A stretch of DNA of 11,780 nucleotides, from NCBI GenBank assembly GCA_027069645.1, contig JALXEI010000300.1, positions 1-11,780 of the forward strand, read 5' to 3'. Of the stretch, positions 5,581 through 11,780 are shown piece by piece; the first letter of the stretch is position 1, and the number at the start of each line of letters is the position of its first letter. The translations under genes and the position numbers were made by a program. The stretch is from Hyphomicrobiales bacterium. GTDB lineage: Bacteria > Pseudomonadota > Alphaproteobacteria > Rhizobiales > JAKIUO01. Under the pieces are notes generated by a model. The model made no database searches. It saw only the letters and a list, made by a program, of their open reading frames with translations, and had not been told where the DNA came from.

Positions 5581-7695
5581 TCATCCCGAACGCAGCAATT
5601 TGGCGGCGCTGTCACGTTCAAACAGATAAAGCAGGGTTTTGAGATTTTTCCCGCGTGGTGAGGTCAGGCCCGGGTCTCTGGTCAGGATCAGTTGAGCATC
5701 ATCCCTTGCGGCTGCCAGAAGCGCGCTGTGTTCCGGAAATTGCGCAATGGCAAATTCCACGGTACCGCTCTGTCGCGTCCCCAGAAGTTCGCCACCCCCG
5801 CGCAAACGAAGATCTTCTTCAGCTATATAAAAACCGTCTTCGGAGTCGCGAAGGACCATGAGGCGGGCTTTGCCGGTCTTTGACAGCGGTCCCTGATAGA
5901 GCAGGATACAGGAAGATTGCTGATCTCCGCGCCCGACACGCCCGCGTAACTGGTGTAATTGCGAAAGACCGAAACGTTCAGCGTGCTCGATGACCATAAT
6001 GGTGGCATTGGGAACATTGACGCCGACCTCAATCACGGTTGTGGCGACAAGAATGCCAAGATCACCGTCCGAAAACGACTTCATGACAGCATCTTTTTCT
6101 TCGGCAGGCATGCGACCGTGGACAAGGCCGACGCGCGCCCCGAAGTGTCCCCTGAGCCATGCATGGCGCTGATCGGCAGCGGCAAGGTCCAGTTTCTCCG
6201 ATTCTTCAACAAGGGGGCAGACCCAGTAGACCTGTGTCCCGCTCGTCAGTGCCCGCTCTAGCCCGTGCAGCAAATCATCCATGCGATCAACAGGCAGAAC
6301 GCGTGTGGTGACCGGTTTGCGTCCGGCCGGTTTGTCGGTGAGTTGTGAGGTTTCCATATCGCCATAGCTGGTCAAAAGCAGCGTGCGCGGGATGGGGGTG
6401 GCGGTCATGACGAGGACATCGGCATCGGTTCCCTTGCCCTTGCCTTGCAGTTTCATGCGTTGCTGAACGCCAAAGCGGTGTTGTTCGTCAATGATGGCAA
6501 GGCCAAGGTCGGCAAATTCAACATCGTCCTGAAACAGGGCGTGGGTTCCAATCAGCATGTCGAGGTCGCCGGATTTGAGCTGTTCGAGCAGAGTGGAACG
6601 CTTTTTACCCTTTTCGCGCCCGGTCAAAAGGGCGACAGAAAAACCGGTTTTTTCGGCCATATCGGCAAACTCGGCAAAATGCTGACGGGCCAGAACCTCT
6701 GTTGGTGCCATTAGCGCCGCCTGGGTGCCGGCCTCGACCGCCGCCGCCATCGCCATCAGGGCGACAACGGTTTTTCCCGAACCGACATCGCCCTGTAACA
6801 GGCGCAACATGCGATCCTTGCCGGCCATATCGGCCTGAATTTCCTGAAGGGCTTTTTTTTGCGAGCCGGTCAGTTCAAAGGGAAGATGCGATAATATTTT
6901 CCGGCGCAGCGTATTATCCATGACATGAGCCCGGCCAGTGCCGCGGATTTCGCTATTGCGCATCAGCGCGAGCGCCAGTTGGCTGGCCAGCAATTCATCA
7001 TAGGCGAGGCGCTGGCGGGCCGGGGCAAGGGGCAACAAATCCTGGGTTTCCTGTGGTTGATGAATACGCCGCAAAGCTTGCGCGAAAGTGGGCCATTTTC
7101 GTTGTTTCAGCCATTCATGTTCCTGCCATTCTGCAAGCTCGGGAACAAGCTCAAGAGCACTGGTGACTGCGCGGCGCATGGTTTTGCTGTTGATACCGGC
7201 CGTCAGAGGGTAAACAGGCTCTATCAGTTGCAGGGTCTTGAATTCCTCATCGGTAACGATATGGTCGGGATGAGACATTTGTAATTTTGTACCGTAGCGT
7301 TCAACCCGGCCAGACAATATGCGCTTTGCTCCCACCGGCAGAACCCGCTGAAGATAGTCCTGACGTCCGCGAAAGAAAATCAGTTCGATCTCGCCGGTGT
7401 CGTCCTCGCAATAAACCCTGTAGGGGATCTTTCGGTTGCCGCGTGGCGGCGCTACATGTCTTGTTACGGTAACTTCAATCGTGGCGATGATTCCGGGTTG
7501 AGCGGCCGTTATCTTTGGCCGATGGCGCCTGTCAATTATTCCGGTGGGAAAATTCCATAAAAGGTCAATGACCCGTGGATCGGATCTCTCAACGGTGTTA
7601 TTGACAAGCTTCGCCAGTCGCTCGGACAGTTTTGGTCCGATCCCGTCCAGACTTTGTGCCTTGGCAAACAGGGGATGGAGGGGTACAGGTCGCAT
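5581..7695 (-). CDS. recG: ATP-dependent DNA helicase RecG
   Basis: RecG is a double-stranded DNA translocase that regresses stalled replication forks and processes branched recombination intermediates. The 704 residues compare with 693 in E. coli. An N-terminal helical region (1-50; LFAKAQSLDGIGPKLSERLAKL is at about 10-31) leads into the OB-fold wedge domain (about 57-150), which holds the fork junction. The superfamily 2 core follows. It shows Walker A GDVGSGKT (302-309), DEQH box (403-406), TATPIPRT (431-438), HGRM (526-529), and QLRGRVGRG (582-590) in the last helicase motif, then the C-terminal TRG region ending in FERDSAAKLLRSG. ATG at 7693-7695 is chosen because MRPVPLHPLFAKAQSL aligns with the usual RecG start. 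That codon has a poor ribosome binding site, and an in-frame GTG 60 codons upstream has a better one. The gene is divergent from sdhE-mfd and convergent with the DUF502 gene. Confidence 0.96.
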   Translation of the reverse strand: MRPVPLHPLFAKAQSLDGIGPKLSERLAKLVNNTVERSDPRVIDLLWNFPTGIIDRRHRPKITAAQPGIIATIEVTVTRHVAPPRGNRKIPYRVYCEDDTGEIELIFFRGRQDYLQRVLPVGAKRILSGRVERYGTKLQMSHPDHIVTDEEFKTLQLIEPVYPLTAGINSKTMRRAVTSALELVPELAEWQEHEWLKQRKWPTFAQALRRIHQPQETQDLLPLAPARQRLAYDELLASQLALALMRNSEIRGTGRAHVMDNTLRRKILSHLPFELTGSQKKALQEIQADMAGKDRMLRLLQGDVGSGKTVVALMAMAAAVEAGTQAALMAPTEVLARQHFAEFADMAEKTGFSVALLTGREKGKKRSTLLEQLKSGDLDMLIGTHALFQDDVEFADLGLAIIDEQHRFGVQQRMKLQGKGKGTDADVLVMTATPIPRTLLLTSYGDMETSQLTDKPAGRKPVTTRVLPVDRMDDLLHGLERALTSGTQVYWVCPLVEESEKLDLAAADQRHAWLRGHFGARVGLVHGRMPAEEKDAVMKSFSDGDLGILVATTVIEVGVNVPNATIMVIEHAERFGLSQLHQLRGRVGRGDQQSSCILLYQGPLSKTGKARLMVLRDSEDGFYIAEEDLRLRGGGELLGTRQSGTVEFAIAQFPEHSALLAAARDDAQLILTRDPGLTSPRGKNLKTLLYLFERDSAAKLLRSG

Positions 7696-7919
7696 ATTCA
7701 ATACCGGGGTTCTGCCGTGAGTTGCGCGTCGGAGTGCTTCTGCTTTTACCAGCCTGAGCGCAACGTTGGGTTTTTCCGGTGTAAAAGGCAAGCCCCGTGA
7801 TGTTTTGTGGCGATTGAAAAGGGATAACTGCCGGGGCCTTGCGGCAGGTAATCGGTGATGCTGTTGAAGGGGCACAACTGACTCCGAACTTGAACAAACA
7901 GGGAACTACGAATCAGGTT
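7696..7919. promoter_or_regulatory. Divergent intergenic region between recG and sdhE
   Basis: This 224-bp stretch must carry the start signals for both recG (leftward) and sdhE-mfd (rightward) if both are transcribed from here. I could not find a -35/-10 pair with acceptable hexamers and spacing for either direction. It is also crossed by an open reading frame continuous with recG on the - strand, so part of it may be coding. Confidence 0.3.
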
Positions 7920-8204
7920 ATGCGCGCGGAAGATGACATTGATATGACCATTCGGAAAAACAGGGCCCTCTATCGGGCTGTTCACAGGGGAACGAAAGAG
8001 ATGGATTTCCTGCTTGGTCGATTTGCCAGCAATTGTGTGGCGGATATGTCTGCTTCGGACCTCACCGTTTTTGAAGAACTTCTGACTTTCCCGGACCCGA
8101 TTCTTGCTGAGGCGCTCGTCGATCAAAAGGGAGAATTTTCCGGGGCGATCAATAGCCTTCTTGAACGCATCCGGCAGTTCCATTCAAACAGGGATCAGAG
8201 GTAG
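7920..8204 (+). CDS. sdhE: FAD assembly factor SdhE (succinate dehydrogenase assembly factor 2 family)
   Basis: SdhE (DUF339/YgfY; Sdh5 or SDHAF2 in mitochondria) promotes covalent attachment of FAD to the flavoprotein subunit of succinate dehydrogenase. The protein is 94 residues from the chosen start, compared with 88 in E. coli. The hallmark is RALYRAVHRGTKEMDFLLGRF (residues 15-35), containing the RGxxE motif (R23, G24, E27) required for flavinylation. The rest is the small helical bundle with FEELLTFPDPIL (51-62). An in-frame ATG at 7944 gives 86 residues, aligns residue for residue with the E. coli N-terminus, and has GGAAG at 7928-7932, so it is a serious alternative start. The gene lies 5 nt before mfd and probably drives its translation by coupling. 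It has no functional link to DNA repair that I know of. Confidence 0.9.
   Translation: MRAEDDIDMTIRKNRALYRAVHRGTKEMDFLLGRFASNCVADMSASDLTVFEELLTFPDPILAEALVDQKGEFSGAINSLLERIRQFHSNRDQR
8197..8201 (+). promoter_or_regulatory. Ribosome binding site of mfd overlapping the end of sdhE
   Basis: AGAGG spans the last codons of sdhE and abuts its TAG stop (8202-8204). It lies 8 nt before the TTG start at 8210. The spacing is good and supports the TTG. The overlap suggests that ribosomes finishing sdhE help to start mfd. Confidence 0.6.
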
Positions 8205-8209
8205 TTTTA

Positions 8210-11200
8210 TTGGCCGATCAGTATCAAAAACAGGTGGACCAGGCCGCTTCGGATGCACCGCATCTGCTGCTTTCAGGCGTGCCGGAAGGGTTTGATGCCT
8301 TTTTGCTGGGGGATATGGCGAGAGCCCGCCATGCAAGCGGGGACGGGACGGCGCGCCCGCTGCTTTATATTGCCCGTGATGACAAGCGCTTGCAGGCCAT
8401 GCATGAGGCGCTGCGCTTTTTTGCGCCGGATGTAAAAACCGTGATTTTCCCGGCCTGGGATTGTGTGCCCTATGACCGCGTTTCCCCCAATACGGAGATT
8501 GCCGGTCAACGTATTCTGGCCCTCGCCAGAATGTGTTCCATTTCAAGGTGGAAAACACCGGTTGTCGTGCTTGCGACCGTAAGTGGTGTGTTGCAGAAAA
8601 TTCCGGCCAGTCAGTTTATCCGCCAGTCCATCCTGAAGCTGATGCCTGGACGCGTGGTTCCCATGCAGAAGATTGCCGCCCATCTGGAAAAAAGCGGCTA
8701 TTTGCGAACCGGGACCGTCATGGAACATGGTGATTATGCCATGCGTGGCGACATTATAGACCTGTTTCCACCCGGGCGGGCAAGGCCGGTGCGCCTTGAC
8801 TTCTTCGGGGATGAGCTGGAAAACATTCGACCTTTTGATACGGAAACGCAGCGCTCGGGCAAGCCGTTGTCAAAGCTTATCCTGATGCCGGTCAGCGAGT
8901 GTGCTTTTGGTAAAGCCGCACAAACAAATTTCAGACAGCGCTATACCGCAATGTTTGGAGCCGTGACCAGTAGCGACCCGCTCTATGAGGCGATCAGTAA
9001 CGGTGTTCGATTCGAGGGTATGGAACACTGGTTGCCTCTGTTCCATAATGACCCCTTGCAAACCGTGTTTGATTATCTTCCCGAAGCACTTCTCGTTTTT
9101 GATCACCTCTATGAAGAAGTTTGCAGGAACCGTCTGGAACAGATTGAAGATCACTATGACAGTCGTCGCCATTCGCTTGAACAAAAGACGTTTGGCGGTG
9201 CGCCCTATAAACCGCTGCCGCCGGAGCAGCTCTATTTGACCAGACAGGAATGGGAAAAGGGCCTGTCACGCCATCCGGCCCGGTTGCTGACTCCCTTTGA
9301 AATGCCGGAGACCGGGGAGGGCGTGCCGGTGCTTTCTTTCAAGGTACGCCAGGGGCGCAGTTTTGCAGCCGAACGCGCCAGCGAAGGGGTAAATGTTTAC
9401 GAGGCGGCTGTTCAGCATATCGAGGCACGCCACAAGGAAAAAAAGGCCGTTCTCGTGGCGAGCTGGAGCCACGGCGCGCGCGAACGTCTGGTACATTTAC
9501 TTGCCAGTCACGGCTTGACGCGCACACAATTGCTTTCCGACGGAAGCGCGATATTTGACATGGGTGTCGGCGTGACCGGTTTTGTTGTTCTGGGACTCGA
9601 ACAGGGTTTTTCAGCCCCCGGTCTGACAATCATTGCCGAACAGGATATTCTCGGCGATCGCCTGATCCGCAAGGTCAAAAAGCGGCGCAGGGATGCCGAT
9701 ATTCTGACAGAGGTCAACGACATTTCCCCGGGCGATGCCGTTGTTCATGTCGATCATGGTATCGGACGGTTTCACGGTTTGCAGACCATTCATGCCGATG
9801 GCGCCCCTCATGATTGTCTGGAACTGCACTATCAGGGGGGCGACAAGCTCTTTTTACCGGTGGAAAATATCGAGCTGTTAAGTCGCTATGGCGGCAATGA
9901 AACAGTCGTTCTGGACAAGCTGGGCGGGGCGGCCTGGCAGGCGCGCAAGGCGCGGCTGAAACAGCGGATCCGCGAAATCGCTGACAAACTGATCCGCGTT
10001 GCTGCCATGCGTGAATTGAAAAAGGCGCCGGTCATGCGTGTTCCGCAAAACGAATATGAGGAATTTGTCGCCCGCTTTAAATTCGAGCCCACAGAAGACC
10101 AGCAGGAGAGCATCAGTCAGGTTCTGGAAGACCTTGAAAAAGGGCGTCCGATGGACCGGCTTGTCTGCGGGGATGTGGGTTTCGGGAAAACCGAAGTGGC
10201 TTTGCGCGCCGCGTTTGTTGCGGCCATGAACGGGCATCAGGTGGCTGTTGTTGTCCCGACAACCCTGCTCGCCCGACAGCACTATAAAACCTTTAAGGAG
10301 CGTTTCGAAGGCTATCCGGTACGCATCGAACAGGCTTCAAGGCTGGTCAGCAGCAAGGATATGAAGCGGGTCAGGGAAGGGCTTGCCAATGGTACGGTGG
10401 ATATTGTTGTTGGCACTCATGCCTTGCTAGTCAAAAGCCTGAAATTCGACAGACTCGGGTTGCTGATTATCGATGAGGAACAGCATTTCGGGGTTCAGCA
10501 CAAGGAACAGATCAAAAGCATGCGCGAGGATGTGCATGTCCTGACACTGACCGCAACGCCCATTCCCCGCACATTGCAGCTTTCCCTGTCGGGGGTTCGC
10601 GGTCTGTCGCTGATCACCACGCCACCGCTCGACCGCATGGCGGTGCGCAGCTTTGTCATGCCTTTTGATCCCATGATCCTTCGGGAAGCCCTGTTACGCG
10701 AGCGCTTCCGTGGCGGGCAGAGCTTTTACGTCTGTCCGCGCATAAAGGATTTGCCCGAAATCGAGGAATTTTTACATGAACAGGTGCCGGAACTGAAAGT
10801 CGCCGTTGCGCATGGCCAGATGGCTACCGGTCGCCTTGAGGATATCATGAATGCCTTTTATGACCGCCAGTATGATGTTTTGCTCTCCACCACGATTGTC
10901 GAGTCCGGGCTGGATATACCTACAGCCAACACGCTGGTGATCCATCGTGCAGACCAATTCGGCCTTGCCCAGCTTTACCAGTTGCGCGGCAGGGTGGGGC
11001 GCTCGAAAACAAGAGCCTATGCCTATTTCACCACGCCCGTGGGCAGGACGCTGACGGAAGGTGCGGAAAAGCGTTTGAAAGTCTTGCAGTCACTTGATTC
11101 CCTCGGGGCCGGTTTTGCGCTTGCCAGTCATGACCTTGATATCAGGGGGGCTGGCAACCTGCTGGGAGAAGAACAGTCCGGCCATATCCGGGAAGTAGGT

Positions 11201-11755
11201 TTTGCGCTTTATCAGGCCATGCTGGAAGAGGCTGTCGCTTCACTGCGGGGCGGCAAGGACGAGGATATAGAGGACCAGTGGTCGCCACAGATTTCCATCG
11301 GGACCTCTGTTCTGATCCCGGAACAATATGTCTCCGACCTTCAGGTCCGCATGGGGCTCTATCGCCGCCTTTCCACCTTGCAGGATGCAAACGAGGTGGA
11401 CGGTTTTGCCGCGGAGCTCGGCGACAGGTTCGGAACCCCGCCGCGCGAGGTCCATCACCTTCTGGAAATCGTCAAGATCAAGGTCGCCTGCCGCAAGGCC
11501 GGGGTCAGTTCTGTCAATGCCGGGCCCAGAGGGGCCATTGTGGTTTTCCACAAGGATAGTCCACCGAACCCGGACGGTATCCTGCAATTCATGCGAAAGG
11601 CCCCTTCTGTTGTAAAAATCCAGCCGGATCAGAAAATGATCTACAAGGCCGACTGGGAAAACGAGGACGAACGTCTGCGTGGGGCGGTCGAACTCGCAGA
11701 CCGGCTGGCACAAATCGCGATGGCAGGCAAGGCGCAGGAAACGGTCCAGGGGTGA
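8210..11755 (+). CDS. mfd: Transcription-repair coupling factor Mfd
   Basis: Mfd recognises RNA polymerase stalled at a DNA lesion, pushes it off the template by ATP-driven translocation, and recruits UvrA for nucleotide excision repair. The 1181 residues compare with 1148 in E. coli. The N-terminal UvrB-like module covers about 1-350 (FPAWDCVPYDRVSPN at 80-94; MRGDIIDLFPPG at 178-189). The RNA-polymerase-interacting CarD-like domain starts near 504 (ISPGDAVVHVDHGIGRFHG at 505-523). The RecG-like motor shows Walker A GDVGFGKT (654-661), DEEQ box (755-758), TATPIPRT (781-788) and QLRGRVGR (924-931), then the TRG motif region around 960-990. The C-terminal D7 domain follows from about 1030 (RMGLYRRLSTLQDANEVDGF). 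The TTG start is fixed by AGAGG 8 nt upstream and by the N-terminal alignment. The gene appears complete, ending 25 bp before the window edge. Confidence 0.97.
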   Translation: MADQYQKQVDQAASDAPHLLLSGVPEGFDAFLLGDMARARHASGDGTARPLLYIARDDKRLQAMHEALRFFAPDVKTVIFPAWDCVPYDRVSPNTEIAGQRILALARMCSISRWKTPVVVLATVSGVLQKIPASQFIRQSILKLMPGRVVPMQKIAAHLEKSGYLRTGTVMEHGDYAMRGDIIDLFPPGRARPVRLDFFGDELENIRPFDTETQRSGKPLSKLILMPVSECAFGKAAQTNFRQRYTAMFGAVTSSDPLYEAISNGVRFEGMEHWLPLFHNDPLQTVFDYLPEALLVFDHLYEEVCRNRLEQIEDHYDSRRHSLEQKTFGGAPYKPLPPEQLYLTRQEWEKGLSRHPARLLTPFEMPETGEGVPVLSFKVRQGRSFAAERASEGVNVYEAAVQHIEARHKEKKAVLVASWSHGARERLVHLLASHGLTRTQLLSDGSAIFDMGVGVTGFVVLGLEQGFSAPGLTIIAEQDILGDRLIRKVKKRRRDADILTEVNDISPGDAVVHVDHGIGRFHGLQTIHADGAPHDCLELHYQGGDKLFLPVENIELLSRYGGNETVVLDKLGGAAWQARKARLKQRIREIADKLIRVAAMRELKKAPVMRVPQNEYEEFVARFKFEPTEDQQESISQVLEDLEKGRPMDRLVCGDVGFGKTEVALRAAFVAAMNGHQVAVVVPTTLLARQHYKTFKERFEGYPVRIEQASRLVSSKDMKRVREGLANGTVDIVVGTHALLVKSLKFDRLGLLIIDEEQHFGVQHKEQIKSMREDVHVLTLTATPIPRTLQLSLSGVRGLSLITTPPLDRMAVRSFVMPFDPMILREALLRERFRGGQSFYVCPRIKDLPEIEEFLHEQVPELKVAVAHGQMATGRLEDIMNAFYDRQYDVLLSTTIVESGLDIPTANTLVIHRADQFGLAQLYQLRGRVGRSKTRAYAYFTTPVGRTLTEGAEKRLKVLQSLDSLGAGFALASHDLDIRGAGNLLGEEQSGHIREVGFALYQAMLEEAVASLRGGKDEDIEDQWSPQISIGTSVLIPEQYVSDLQVRMGLYRRLSTLQDANEVDGFAAELGDRFGTPPREVHHLLEIVKIKVACRKAGVSSVNAGPRGAIVVFHKDSPPNPDGILQFMRKAPSVVKIQPDQKMIYKADWENEDERLRGAVELADRLAQIAMAGKAQETVQG

Positions 11756-11780
11756 TGCTTTGAACTGTTTCACCGATATC

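Noticed and set aside
7839..7919. Longer sdhE from a TTG at 7839
   Set aside because: It adds 27 residues that do not resemble the family N-terminus, which aligns from 7920 or 7944.
8184..8558. Antisense 124-codon open frame at the start of mfd
   Set aside because: It overlaps the supported mfd N-terminal domain and has no recognisable features.

Overview
The window looks like a core chromosomal segment of an alphaproteobacterium with moderate GC content (judged by eye at around 50%). This rests on the protein sequences and on the divergent recG / sdhE-mfd arrangement, which is familiar from Alphaproteobacteria. The order or genus cannot be fixed from the sequence alone. No RNA gene, CRISPR array, phage gene or intact transposase was found.

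Layout. Positions 1-40 hold a probable terminator of a gene lying off the left edge. Positions 81-343 hold a compact repeat element with 24-bp terminal inverted repeats and two internal hairpins but no credible protein, which looks like a non-autonomous (MITE-like) element or the remnant of one. It sits about 110 bp upstream of glmU. Then come glmU (453-1811) and glmS (2025-3845), both on the + strand and separated by 213 bp. Together they make UDP-N-acetylglucosamine, the precursor of peptidoglycan and lipopolysaccharide: GlmS makes glucosamine-6-phosphate from fructose-6-phosphate and glutamine, and GlmU acetylates and uridylylates glucosamine-1-phosphate. A hairpin after glmS and a good sigma70-like promoter mark a new transcription unit.

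That unit starts with a small exported TPR-like protein with a very basic, internally repeated tail (4050-4658). A two-helix DUF502 membrane protein follows (4774-5520). recG (5581-7695, - strand) converges on it. Divergently from recG, sdhE (7920-8204) and mfd (8210-11755) form a tight pair, with the mfd ribosome binding site overlapping the sdhE stop codon and a TTG start. RecG and Mfd share the same superfamily 2 translocase core: RecG regresses stalled replication forks, and Mfd removes stalled RNA polymerase and recruits UvrA to the lesion. SdhE flavinylates succinate dehydrogenase and is functionally unrelated to both.

The genes are ordinary housekeeping genes with intact motifs, and no undescribed multi-gene system is apparent. 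The points most worth checking are the inverted-repeat element at 81-343, a perfect 14-bp palindrome in the glmU leader, the repeated basic tail of the TPR protein, and an in-frame 5' extension of recG that encodes a clamp-binding-like QLSLF pentapeptide.
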